DNA of 6,182 bases from Burkholderiales bacterium (GTDB lineage Bacteria > Pseudomonadota > Gammaproteobacteria > Burkholderiales > Usitatibacteraceae): positions 1 to 6,182 of the forward strand of contig JADGRS010000206.1 in the NCBI GenBank assembly GCA_017880705.1. The letters run 5' to 3'. The position numbers and the translations under genes were made by a program. Below the pieces are notes generated by a model. That model did not search any database, was not told the origin of the DNA, and saw only the letters and a list, made by a program, of their open reading frames with translations. Of the stretch, positions 1 through 6,097 are shown piece after piece. Each line of letters starts with the position of its first letter. The stretch's first letter is position 1.

Positions 1-33
1 GTCTTCGCCGATGGGCGCTTCCAGTTGCGCTAA
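1..33 (+). CDS. C-terminal end of an upstream gene (partial)
   Basis: Frame 1 reads ten codons (VFADGRFQLR) and then TAA at 31-33. This looks like the tail of a plus-strand gene that begins before the window. Ten residues are too few to identify a family. The only support is the open frame at the edge and the fact that the next plus-strand gene starts about 80 nt later, as for a neighbouring transcription unit. It could also be a chance open frame. Confidence 0.35.
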   Translation, partial: VFADGRFQLR

Positions 34-69
34 TCGGCGATGTACGCGATAGTTATCGCTGCAGCCGAT
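33..69. repeat. Nested inverted repeats after the upstream stop codon
   Basis: An outer pair, ATCGGC (33-38) and GCCGAT (64-69), encloses a perfect inner palindrome, GCGATA-GT-TATCGC (46-59). The structure begins at the TAA of the upstream frame and ends about 40 nt before the lipoprotein gene. It may be a transcription terminator for the upstream gene, although no T-run follows, or a regulatory element for the lipoprotein gene. A weak promoter-like pair overlaps it (TTGCGC 25-30, 17-bp spacer, GATAGT 48-53). The function is inferred and uncertain. Confidence 0.35.
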
Positions 70-111
70 CGTTGCAGCCCATCCAACCCCCAAGCCCACA
101 AGGAAAGCAGA

Positions 112-354
112 ATGATGAGAGTCTCATTGCTCGCCGCCGTCGTCGCCGCGCTCGCGCTCGAGGGATGCGCCACGACCGCGGACAGCACCAGCAAGGAGCC
201 GTACGTCGAGAGGGAGTACCGCACCGGCAGCAACATCGCCTCGAAGCGCACGCCCTATGCCGACGGCGTAAGAACCATGTCGAGGGACGAAATCGAAAGA
301 CTCGGCGAGAGCAACATGGGCTCGGGGCCGATGGTCCCCCCGGGGACCCGCTGA
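112..354 (+). CDS. Small putative lipoprotein, 80 aa
   Basis: I do not recognise a named family. The chosen start is ATG at 112, preceded by AGGAAAG at 101-107 with a 4-nt gap; the next codon is also ATG. An in-frame ATG at 40 would add a hydrophilic leader ahead of the signal peptide and lacks this ribosome binding site. Residues 1-19 form a lipoprotein signal: MMR, a hydrophobic Ala/Leu/Val stretch, then LEGC with the lipidated cysteine at 19. Glu at the -2 position of the lipobox is unusual. The mature chain of about 62 residues is polar, with no transmembrane segment and no further cysteine. It contains a YRTGSN segment and ends in a Gly/Pro-rich tail (PMVPPGTR). The likely location is the periplasmic face of a membrane. 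The gene converges on the efflux operon and is probably a separate transcription unit. Confidence 0.7.
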   Translation: MMRVSLLAAVVAALALEGCATTADSTSKEPYVEREYRTGSNIASKRTPYADGVRTMSRDEIERLGESNMGSGPMVPPGTR

Positions 355-360
355 CCCGAA

Positions 361-386
361 GCAGCGCCGAGCCGCTCGGCGCCTGC
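361..386. terminator. Strong hairpin in the convergent gap, possible bidirectional terminator
   Basis: GCGCCGAG (364-371) and CTCGGCGC (375-382) form a perfect 8-bp stem around a CCG loop. It can extend by GCA/TGC (361-363 with 384-386) across one bulged C. The hairpin starts 6 nt after the lipoprotein stop codon and lies beyond the 3' end of the minus-strand operon, where a terminator would be expected for both. No T-run follows on either strand, so classical intrinsic termination is not shown. An RNA-stabilising 3' hairpin is an alternative. Confidence 0.45.
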
Positions 387-412
387 CCGCTCGTGGCGCA
401 ACGCGAATGGGA

Positions 413-436
413 GCCTCGCAGCTTCGAGGCGCTGCG
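413..436. repeat. Overlapping, mutually exclusive inverted repeats
   Basis: GCCTCG (413-418) pairs with CGAGGC (425-430) around a 6-nt loop, while CGCAGC (417-422) pairs with GCTGCG (431-436). The two stems share bases and cannot form together. They lie about 30 nt downstream of the stop codon of the last operon gene on the minus strand. They could serve as a 3' hairpin or terminator for the operon, but there is no T-run. In such GC-rich DNA, chance stems of 6 bp are not rare. Confidence 0.3.
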
Positions 437-464
437 CAGAGCGCGGGTCTAGCTCGAATCCCGC

Positions 465-977
465 TCAGCGCGTCCGATAGGGAATCGCGCCGCCCGCGCC
501 GATCCGCACTTCTTCCATCGCGAGCTCGACGTCGGGAACGCGCTTGAGCTTCGCGCTCAAAGCGCCGCGACGGTAGCCCGGCGCGACGCACCCCTGGATC
601 CACACGCGGCGTCCCTGCACCAGCACCCAGAGCGTGGAGCGCGGCAAGGGCAGGCGCTTCTCCGCGACATCGCTTTGTATGCGCGCGGCGATCTCGCGGT
701 CGTAGTCGTAGGAGCTCGGCAGGCGGCAGCGCTTCTCCTGGTAGCAGCGCGTTCCGCGCTCCGCGCGATGGTGCGAGTAGCGCAGCGCCTCATCTTCCGA
801 CATGAGGGGACCCAATGGCTGCGGGCACGAATCGATCTGGCGGGTGAGCTGGAAGAACGGATCGCCGAACCAGTTCTTCATCCCTGGCGGATCCTGCGCG
901 GGAAGATCCTGCGCGGCCGCGCGGCCGCAGAGCATGATCGCAGCGATCGCGAAGGACACTCGCAGGCGGCTCGTCAT
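465..977 (-). CDS. Secreted BON-like protein with conserved-looking cysteines, 170 aa
   Basis: This is the last gene of the operon, 34 nt after the permease stop. Residues 1-22 form a signal peptide (MTSRLR, hydrophobic core, GRAAA, cleavage near Ala22-Gln23), so the protein should be periplasmic. The mature chain has Cys51, Cys78, Cys84 and Cys130, enough for two disulfides. The centre carries an HHRAERGTRCYQEKRC stretch (69-84). From about residue 91 to 160 it resembles a single BON domain: an Arg/Glu-rich helix, then LWVLVQGRRVWIQGCV, then a helix and the VPDVELAMEEVRI strand. BON domains occur in periplasmic proteins such as OsmY and are thought to bind membranes or ligands; that assignment is by pattern only. 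A GTG start at 992 would add five residues (MPGSA) and has a GAAGG about 9 nt upstream. ATG at 977 is preferred because it gives a standard signal peptide. Its role with the pump is unknown; it could be an accessory or a stress-response factor. Confidence 0.8.
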   Translation of the reverse strand: MTSRLRVSFAIAAIMLCGRAAAQDLPAQDPPGMKNWFGDPFFQLTRQIDSCPQPLGPLMSEDEALRYSHHRAERGTRCYQEKRCRLPSSYDYDREIAARIQSDVAEKRLPLPRSTLWVLVQGRRVWIQGCVAPGYRRGALSAKLKRVPDVELAMEEVRIGAGGAIPYRTR

Positions 978-1011
978 TGCGGATCCGGGCACTGGTACGG
1001 GCCTTCGGGAC

Positions 1012-2613
1012 CTAATGAGCTCCGCCGCCGGGGACCGCTCCCGGCTTGGGCTTGGACAGCCAGATCACGCCGATCATCAGCAGGAACAGCATCGACGAGA
1101 GGTAGAACATGTCGTTCACGGCCATCGTGTACGCCTGCTGGTCGATCGTGCGGTTGATGCTCGCCAGGGACTGATCGTAGCTGAAGCCGTTGGCCGCGAA
1201 CTGGTCCAGGCTCTGGGTCGCCGCGTTGTTGCCGCGGTTTATCGACTCCGCCAGCTGGGCGTGATGCAGGATCGCCCGGTTCTCCCAGAACGTGGTGAAG
1301 AGCGAGGTCCCGATGGCGCCGGCCGTGATGCGCACGAAGTTCGAGAGGCCGGCCGCCGACGGCATGCGATCCGGCGTGAGCCCCGCGAATACGATTGCCT
1401 GGAGCGGGATGAAGAAGAAGGCCATGGCCGCGCCCTGGATCACGGTGGGAATGAGGATCGTCATGACGTCGGCCTGCGTGTTGAAGTGCGAGCGCATCCA
1501 CAGGACGAGGGCGAAGATGATGAAGGACACCGTGGCGAGCTTGCGCGGATCGATCCGGGTCACGTTCTTGCCGACCCAGGGCGAGAGGATGATCGCGAGA
1601 ACGCCCACGGGCGCCGTCACGAGCCCCGCCCACGTCGCGGTGTAGCCCATGTACTGCTGAAGCCAGAGCGGCAGCAGCACGACGTTGCCGAAGAACACGC
1701 CATAGGCGACCGACAGCGCGAGCGTGCCCGCCGTGAAGTTGCGCAGCGCGAAGAGGCGCAGGTCCACGATCGGATGCTTCTCGGTGAGCTCCCACGCGAG
1801 GAAGAACATGAAGCCCACGACCGCGGCCACCGCCAGCAGGACGATCTGCCCCGACGAAAACCAGTCGAGCTCCTTGCCCTTGTCGATCATGATCTGCATC
1901 GAGCCGACGAAGACGATCAACAGGCCGAGGCCCACGTAGTCGAGCGGCACGCGCCGCGGGCCCGGATCGCGCTCGCGGTAGATCGACCAGGTGAGCGCGG
2001 CGGCGAAGAGGCCCACCGGAATGTTGATGTAGAAGATCCACGGCCACGAGATGTTGTCGGTGATCCAGCCGCCCAGGAGCGGCCCGGCCACGGGGGCCAC
2101 CAGCACGGTTATCGCCCACATGGCCATCGCGGTGCCTGCTTTCGCCCTCGGGTAGCTCGCGAGGAGGAGCGTCTGCGAAAGCGGAATCATCGGGCCCGCG
2201 ACGAGACCCTGCACGACGCGAAACGCGATCAGCACGCCGATGTTCGGCGCAAGCCCGCACAGCCACGACGCGATGACGAAGAGGAGCACGCTGGCGGTGA
2301 AGAGCCGCACCTGGCCGAAGCGCTGCGTGAGCCACCCGGTGAGCGGAACCGAGATGCCGTTGGCGACGGCGAACGAGGTGATCACCCAGGTGCCCTGGGA
2401 GGGGCTCACGCCCATGTCGCCCGCGATCGCCGGGATCGACACGTTCGCGATCGAGGTGTCGAGCACGTTCATGAACGTCGCGAGCGACAGCGCGAAGGTG
2501 CCGAGCACCAGGTCGATGCCGGCGAGCGGCGGATACGCCGTGGCCTGCGGCGCGGCGGCGGGCGGATCCGCGGCGCGAGTCGGGCCGGGCAGCGCGGCGG
2601 AGTCGGAAGACAT
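1012..2613 (-). CDS. emrB: DHA2-family MFS drug exporter, EmrB-type permease, 533 aa
   Basis: This is the inner membrane proton/drug antiporter of a tripartite pump. The length and about 14 hydrophobic segments fit the DHA2 (14-TM) family. Visible motifs are LDTSIANVSIP (51-61, motif D1 in TM1), GWLTQRFGQVR (93-103, motif A loop), RVVQGLVAGPM (132-142, motif B) and APVAGPLLGGW (173-183, the antiporter motif C). A long polar periplasmic loop lies before the last membrane segment (from about NRAILHHAQ to NRTIDQQAY), as is usual in EmrB. Residues 1-30 are a Pro/Ala-rich cytoplasmic tail. The start ATG lies 11 nt after the adaptor stop and has no good Shine-Dalgarno (GCGGGCTCCC precedes it), so translation is probably coupled to the upstream gene. 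It should pair with the EmrA-type adaptor encoded just before it. The substrate is not deducible; multidrug, organic acid or siderophore export are all possible. The symbol denotes family type, not proven orthology. Confidence 0.95.
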   Translation of the reverse strand: MSSDSAALPGPTRAADPPAAAPQATAYPPLAGIDLVLGTFALSLATFMNVLDTSIANVSIPAIAGDMGVSPSQGTWVITSFAVANGISVPLTGWLTQRFGQVRLFTASVLLFVIASWLCGLAPNIGVLIAFRVVQGLVAGPMIPLSQTLLLASYPRAKAGTAMAMWAITVLVAPVAGPLLGGWITDNISWPWIFYINIPVGLFAAALTWSIYRERDPGPRRVPLDYVGLGLLIVFVGSMQIMIDKGKELDWFSSGQIVLLAVAAVVGFMFFLAWELTEKHPIVDLRLFALRNFTAGTLALSVAYGVFFGNVVLLPLWLQQYMGYTATWAGLVTAPVGVLAIILSPWVGKNVTRIDPRKLATVSFIIFALVLWMRSHFNTQADVMTILIPTVIQGAAMAFFFIPLQAIVFAGLTPDRMPSAAGLSNFVRITAGAIGTSLFTTFWENRAILHHAQLAESINRGNNAATQSLDQFAANGFSYDQSLASINRTIDQQAYTMAVNDMFYLSSMLFLLMIGVIWLSKPKPGAVPGGGAH

Positions 2614-2624
2614 GGGAGCCCGCG

Positions 2625-3869
2625 CTACTTCAGCGGCGCCGCGCTTGCGACGGCGAGGCTCGCGCGGCGCGCGCCGTTCGCGGCGATGATCCTGCGCACC
2701 TCGGCGTCGGCGGCGCTGTTGACCTGGTCGAACACGTCGGTATGGTTGGCCATGGACACGCGCGATGCGTCGGCGAGGACGCGCCCGTCGGTCTTGCTCA
2801 CGTCGACCGTGGCCTCCATCGACAGGCCCACGCGCAAGGGATGTTCAGCGAGCTCCTTGGGATCGAGGGCGATGCGCACGGGAACGCGCTGCACGACCTT
2901 GATCCAGTTGCCGCTCGCGTTCTGGGCGGGCAGAAGCGCGAAGGCCGCGCCCGTGCCCGCGCCGAGGCCTTCGATGGTGCCGTGATAGTCGACCTTCTTC
3001 CCGTACACGTCGGCGATGAGCTCGACCGGCTGGCCGATGCGCAGGTTCCGAAGCTGGCTCTCCTTGAAGTTGGCTTCGACCCAGACCTGGTTCAGCGCGA
3101 TCACCGACATCAGCGGCGTGCCGGCCTGGACGCGTTGGCCCAGCTGGACGCTTCGCTTCGCGACATACCCGTCGACCGGCGCGAGGAGCTCCGCGCGCTT
3201 GAGCGCGAGATAAGCCTCGCGCACCTTGGCCGAGACCCGGAGAACGTTGGGATGTTGATCGATCGCGGTGCCGTCCGTCAGCGTCTGGCTGGAGGCGAGC
3301 TGCTCGCGGGCCGCCAGCACCGCCGATTGCGCGGCGGTGGCGCTGTTCCTCGAGGCCGCGAGCTGCGCCGTGGCGTGATCGAGCTCTTCCTTGCCGACGG
3401 CGCCCGACGCGACCAGCGGCGCGCGTCGCGACACGTCGTCTTGCGCTCGCGCGAGGTCGCTCTGGGCGCGCGCCGATTCGGCCTCGGGCTGGGCGATCTG
3501 GGCGCTCAGCGTGCCGTTGTTCGCGTAGAGCGTGCGCACTTCGCGCACCGTCTGCGCGAGCTGCGCCTCCGCCTGGTCGAGGACGACCTGGGCATCGGCG
3601 GGATCGAGCTTCACGAGGACCTGTCCCGCCTTCACGTGGTCGGTGTCGTCGGCGTTGATCGCGACGACCGTGCCGACGACCTGCGGCGTGATCTGCACGA
3701 CATTTCCCTGCACGTACGCGTTGTCGGTGGACTCGAAGTGGTTCAGCACGAGAGCCCAGTACACGCCGTACGCGATGGCGCCGATCAGGACGAGGATCGT
3801 CACGGCGGTGATGGCCATCTTGCGGGCCGGATTGCCTTGGGCTGCGGTGTTGCTTTCGGGGGAGGCCAT
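2625..3869 (-). CDS. emrA: EmrA/HlyD-type periplasmic adaptor subunit, 414 aa
   Basis: This is the membrane fusion protein that bridges the MFS permease and the outer membrane channel. Residues 1-17 are cytoplasmic and 18-42 form a single membrane anchor. FESTDNAYVQGNVVQITPQVVG (45-66) is the hallmark entry into the first half of the biotinyl-lipoyl domain (about 58-89). Residues 93-220 are an Ala/Gln/Glu-rich helical hairpin, the coiled coil that meets the outer membrane factor. The second lipoyl half follows (LLAPVDGYVAKRSVQLGQRVQAGTPL, about 228-253). The beta-barrel region holds VWVEANFKESQL (262-273) and a GTGAAFALLPAQNASGNWIKVVQRVPVRI stretch (305-333) typical of EmrA proteins. The chosen start ATG has GGAGA (3876-3880) six bases upstream. 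The frame stays open far upstream (to 5255), but that part lies opposite the NodT frame and reads as Arg-rich nonsense, so it is not coding. The gaps are 17 nt to the upstream gene and 11 nt to the downstream gene. Confidence 0.95.
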   Translation of the reverse strand: MASPESNTAAQGNPARKMAITAVTILVLIGAIAYGVYWALVLNHFESTDNAYVQGNVVQITPQVVGTVVAINADDTDHVKAGQVLVKLDPADAQVVLDQAEAQLAQTVREVRTLYANNGTLSAQIAQPEAESARAQSDLARAQDDVSRRAPLVASGAVGKEELDHATAQLAASRNSATAAQSAVLAAREQLASSQTLTDGTAIDQHPNVLRVSAKVREAYLALKRAELLAPVDGYVAKRSVQLGQRVQAGTPLMSVIALNQVWVEANFKESQLRNLRIGQPVELIADVYGKKVDYHGTIEGLGAGTGAAFALLPAQNASGNWIKVVQRVPVRIALDPKELAEHPLRVGLSMEATVDVSKTDGRVLADASRVSMANHTDVFDQVNSAADAEVRRIIAANGARRASLAVASAAPLK

Positions 3870-3886
3870 GGAATTTCTCCGGGAAT

Positions 3887-5395
3887 TCAGTCTTGCGCGA
3901 GACGTTGCGTGTCGGGGACATAGCCGCCGCCCAGCGCGCGGATCAATGCGATCTGCACGTCGAGCTCGCGTGCCTTCAGGTCGACGAACTGGCGGCGCTG
4001 GCTGAGCACCGTGGACTCGGCATTCAGGACCGTGAGGTAGTTGGTGATGCCCGCCTTGTAGCGCTGCGTCGCGAGGTCGTAGGCCGATTCCGCCGCGGCT
4101 TGCGCGCTCGCCTGCTGCGCCTGCTGGAAGGCGACGGAGCGCAGCGATGCGAGCTGGTCGGCCGTGTCGTGCGCGGCATCGATGACCGCGACGTTGTAGC
4201 TCTCGATCGCGACGTCCAGGTCCGCGGCCTTGCCGCTGAGGTTCGCGCGCAGGCGCCCCGAGTCGAAGATCGGCAGGCGAAGCGCGGGTCCCACGCCGTA
4301 CTGCTCGCTGTCCGACTTGAGGAACCGGCTCAAGCCGATGCTGTTGAGGCCGATGAAGGCGGTGAGGTTGATGTTCGGATAGAACTGCGCCTTCGCGTTC
4401 TTCACGTCGCCGAGAGCGGATTCGATGCGCCAGCGCGCGGCGGTGATGTCCGCGCGGCGGCCCAGGAGATCGGCGGGCACGACGGCGGGAACGGGAATCG
4501 GTTTCACGCTTCGCAGCGTCACGGTCAGGCCGTCGAGCGCGTTGGGTGGCTGCGCGGTGAACGCGGCGAGGGCATGGCGGGTGAGGGCGATCTGCTCGTC
4601 GAGCTGCTCGATCTGCTGGCGAGTGTCGGGAAGCGCGCCCTCGCTCTGGCGCAGCTCCACGTTCGTGTCGAGGCCGCTTTGCACGCGCTGGCGCGTGAGG
4701 GCGAGCAAGTCTTCGCGCTGCTTCAGCGTGCGCTCCGCGATCTCCCGCTGCCCGATGAGGCGTCCGAGCTGCCCGTAAGCGCGCGCGATGCTGCTCGCGA
4801 GGAGGATGCGCGCCGCCTGGAGATCGGCTTGCGCCGCGCGCTGCGTGCCGATCGCGGCATCGATCGCCGCGCGGTTGCGGCCGAAGAAATCGAGCTCCCA
4901 CGAGCCGCCGATCTGCCCGTTCGCGAGCGTCACGATCGAGCCGCCGAGCGGCGGCGGGTAGATGCTGGTCGCGCTCAGTCGCTCGCGCGTCACGTCGAGC
5001 TCGCCGTTGACCTGGGGGCCCGCGGCGGCTTGCGCGCCCGCGACCGCGGCGAGGGCGCGCGTCATGCGCGCCTGCGCAACCTTGAGTGTCGGGCTGCCGG
5101 CGAGCGCGCGCTCGACGAGGTCGTTCAACGCGGGCTCGTCGAAGCTGCGCCACCAGTCGGCCGCGAGCTCGGGCGTCTTCGCCCGGGAATCGAGGCCCGC
5201 GGTTTCGGGAGCGATCGTTTGCGCGACGGACCTGATTCCGGCGCTGCTCGCGCAACCGCCCAGGATGAGAAGCGCCGCTGAGGCGAGGGCGGCGGCGATC
5301 ATCGCCAGGATCGAAAGGAGCCCGCGCGCATTCGGATCGCGGTATTCGCTCTTGCCGCCGGCGCAGCAGTCCGCGTACTTCCGGAAGAGTTTCAT
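3887..5395 (-). CDS. NodT-family (TolC-like) outer membrane efflux lipoprotein, 502 aa
   Basis: This is the outer membrane channel of the tripartite pump. It has two outer membrane efflux protein repeats: the first includes WWRSFDEPALNDLVERAL (81-98) and SWELDFFGR (165-173); the second includes LLGRRADITAARWRIE (310-325), an NAKAQFYPNINL strand entry just after it, and a C-terminal helix ending in YKAGITNYLTVLNAEST. A lipobox, LGGC, puts the lipidated cysteine at 48. The start ATG lies 4 nt after the marR stop, and its ribosome binding site (AAAGG, 8 nt upstream) lies inside the end of marR, so translational coupling is likely. The segment before the lipobox is odd: about 25 polar residues with Cys10-Cys11 precede the hydrophobic core, much longer than a usual lipoprotein n-region. 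The only internal ATG (Met32, position 5302) has no ribosome binding site and would leave no basic n-region, so the longer form is preferred. Length and motifs otherwise fit the NodT family. Confidence 0.93.
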   Translation of the reverse strand: MKLFRKYADCCAGGKSEYRDPNARGLLSILAMIAAALASAALLILGGCASSAGIRSVAQTIAPETAGLDSRAKTPELAADWWRSFDEPALNDLVERALAGSPTLKVAQARMTRALAAVAGAQAAAGPQVNGELDVTRERLSATSIYPPPLGGSIVTLANGQIGGSWELDFFGRNRAAIDAAIGTQRAAQADLQAARILLASSIARAYGQLGRLIGQREIAERTLKQREDLLALTRQRVQSGLDTNVELRQSEGALPDTRQQIEQLDEQIALTRHALAAFTAQPPNALDGLTVTLRSVKPIPVPAVVPADLLGRRADITAARWRIESALGDVKNAKAQFYPNINLTAFIGLNSIGLSRFLKSDSEQYGVGPALRLPIFDSGRLRANLSGKAADLDVAIESYNVAVIDAAHDTADQLASLRSVAFQQAQQASAQAAAESAYDLATQRYKAGITNYLTVLNAESTVLSQRRQFVDLKARELDVQIALIRALGGGYVPDTQRLAQD

Positions 5396-5399
5396 GGCA

Positions 5400-5885
5400 T
5401 CAGCCTTTTTCGCGCAGCGCGTCGCCGGTCTCGACCATGCGCTGGAGGTATGTCTTGAGGGCATTCCATTCGGTCTTGGAAAAGCCGGCGAGATGCGCGT
5501 TCATCACTTCCGCGAGCACCGCAGGCACCTCGGCCATCGCCGTCTTCCCCTTGCCGGTGAGCTCGACGCGCACCACACGCCGGTCCTCGGTCGAGCGAAC
5601 TCGCTTGCACAGGCCCTTCTTCTCGAGGCGGTCGAGGAGCCGCGTCATGGCGCCGGCATCGACCTGCATCCACCGCGCGAGCTCCGCCACCGTCGAGCCG
5701 CCTCCGGCGATCTGCATTCGCATGAGCGGCCCCCACTGCGCGCTCGTGAGGCCGTGTTCGGCGAGCCGCTTGTCCACCTGGTACACGATGGACATCTGCA
5801 CGCGCTTCATGAGGTAGCCGACGCTTTCCTCGGCGCAATAGGCGCTGGGGCGGTAGAAGTCGGCGGGGATGGAGATCTTGGGCAT
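5400..5885 (-). CDS. MarR-family transcriptional regulator, 161 aa
   Basis: This is a dimeric winged-helix DNA-binding protein and the likely ligand-responsive repressor of the operon it heads. The order is N-terminal dimerisation helix (about 18-45, ESVGYLMKRVQMSIVYQVDKRL), the LTSAQWGPLMRM helix (46-57), the helix-turn-helix (STVAELARWMQVDAGAMTRLLDRLEKKGL, 64-92, with the recognition helix from about 76), and the beta wing (96-110) with the family signature DRR at 101-103. C-terminal dimerisation helices follow. Its length is normal for MarR proteins. The start ATG has GAGGA just upstream. An earlier ATG at 5910 is out of frame and lies before the predicted transcription start. Gene order (regulator first, then the pump genes) matches emrRAB-type and similar MarR-controlled efflux operons. 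The promoter upstream carries a marO-like palindrome, which supports autoregulation. Cys17 and Cys93 are present, but a redox role is not supported by anything visible. Confidence 0.93.
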   Translation of the reverse strand: MPKISIPADFYRPSAYCAEESVGYLMKRVQMSIVYQVDKRLAEHGLTSAQWGPLMRMQIAGGGSTVAELARWMQVDAGAMTRLLDRLEKKGLCKRVRSTEDRRVVRVELTGKGKTAMAEVPAVLAEVMNAHLAGFSKTEWNALKTYLQRMVETGDALREKG

Positions 5886-5911
5886 GGCGTCCTCGGGGGA
5901 GGTTTGCCATG

Positions 5912-5940
5912 ACTATATTTGCCTAGGCAACACTTGTCAA
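5912..5940 (-). promoter_or_regulatory. Sigma-70 promoter of the marR-efflux operon
   Basis: On the minus strand, a perfect -35 box TTGACA (5935-5940) is followed by a 17-bp spacer and a -10 box TATAGT (5912-5917, five of six consensus bases). Transcription should start near 5905, giving a leader of about 20 nt before the marR start codon. This is a close match to consensus in a very GC-rich background and is correctly placed for the operon. A promoter this strong would be expected to need repression, which fits the operator inside it. Confidence 0.85.
5919..5930. promoter_or_regulatory. Palindromic MarR-type operator inside the promoter spacer
   Basis: TTGCCTAGGCAA is a perfect 12-bp palindrome located wholly between the -35 and -10 boxes. 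From established knowledge, the E. coli MarR sites in marO have the core TTGCC-NN-GGCAA, which this matches exactly. A bound dimer would block RNA polymerase, so the MarR protein encoded immediately downstream is the natural candidate ligand. A further half-site, TTTGCC, recurs at 5903-5908 near the predicted transcription start, 15 bp from the TTTGCC at 5918-5923. Confidence 0.8.
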
Positions 5941-5980
5941 GGCTGTTGTTGTGCGGCAGCCTGGTCCCGCGGCGGCCGGC

Positions 5981-5999
5981 GGGGCCGTTGCGGGGCCGT
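5981..5999. repeat. Short direct repeat GGGGCCGT
   Basis: GGGGCCGT occurs at 5981-5988 and again at 5992-5999, a period of 11 bp, close to one helical turn. It lies in the divergent intergenic region, upstream of the -35 box of the marR promoter and upstream of the gene that starts at 6098. It could be a tandem protein-binding site or just low-complexity GC sequence. Confidence 0.35.
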
Positions 6000-6012
6000 G
6001 GAACATCGCGTG

Positions 6013-6025
6013 CGCTAAGATAGCG
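6013..6025 (+). promoter_or_regulatory. Possible -10 element within a small palindrome, for the divergent gene
   Basis: CGCTA-AGA-TAGCG is a perfect 5-bp inverted repeat. It contains TAAGAT (6016-6021), a plausible -10 hexamer about 75 nt upstream of the start codon at 6098. No convincing -35 box is seen at the right distance; TTGCGG at 5988 is 22 bp away. This is a weak call based on position and on being the only AT-richer patch upstream of the gene. Confidence 0.3.
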
Positions 6026-6097
6026 TCCACCTCGCCGCAGGGCGGGCGAGGGCCGGACCAGAACGCTCGTGAACCGCATCGTCCCGGGGAGAATGCG

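Noticed and set aside
124..603. A 159-residue minus-strand frame spanning the convergent gap
   Set aside because: Arg-rich translation that overlaps the C-terminus of the BON-like gene in another frame and the lipoprotein gene on the opposite strand; no signal of coding.
802..2985. A 727-residue plus-strand open frame antisense to the permease and the end of the adaptor
   Set aside because: Its translation is dominated by Arg, His, Glu, Asp and Gly without any domain pattern, as expected from the complement of GC-rich coding DNA. The minus strand there encodes clear MFS and HlyD motifs.
2625..5255. An 876-residue minus-strand frame that would extend the adaptor N-terminus through the channel gene
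   Set aside because: The part upstream of 3869 is Arg/Pro/Ala-rich shadow sequence overlapping the NodT gene in another frame. The true adaptor start has a good ribosome binding site and the expected membrane anchor.
3893..5281. A 462-residue plus-strand frame antisense to the channel gene
   Set aside because: Arg/Leu/Glu/Ala-rich shadow with no recognisable motif, lying wholly opposite a well-supported outer membrane efflux gene.
5392..5910. A 172-residue minus-strand frame starting 25 nt upstream of marR
   Set aside because: It is out of frame with marR, shows Arg/Pro-rich shadow composition, and its ATG lies upstream of the transcription start predicted from the promoter.
4962..5912. A 316-residue plus-strand frame opposite marR and the start of the channel gene
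   Set aside because: No ribosome binding site or domain pattern is seen, and the composition is typical of an antisense shadow. The opposite strand has the MarR winged helix and the channel motifs.
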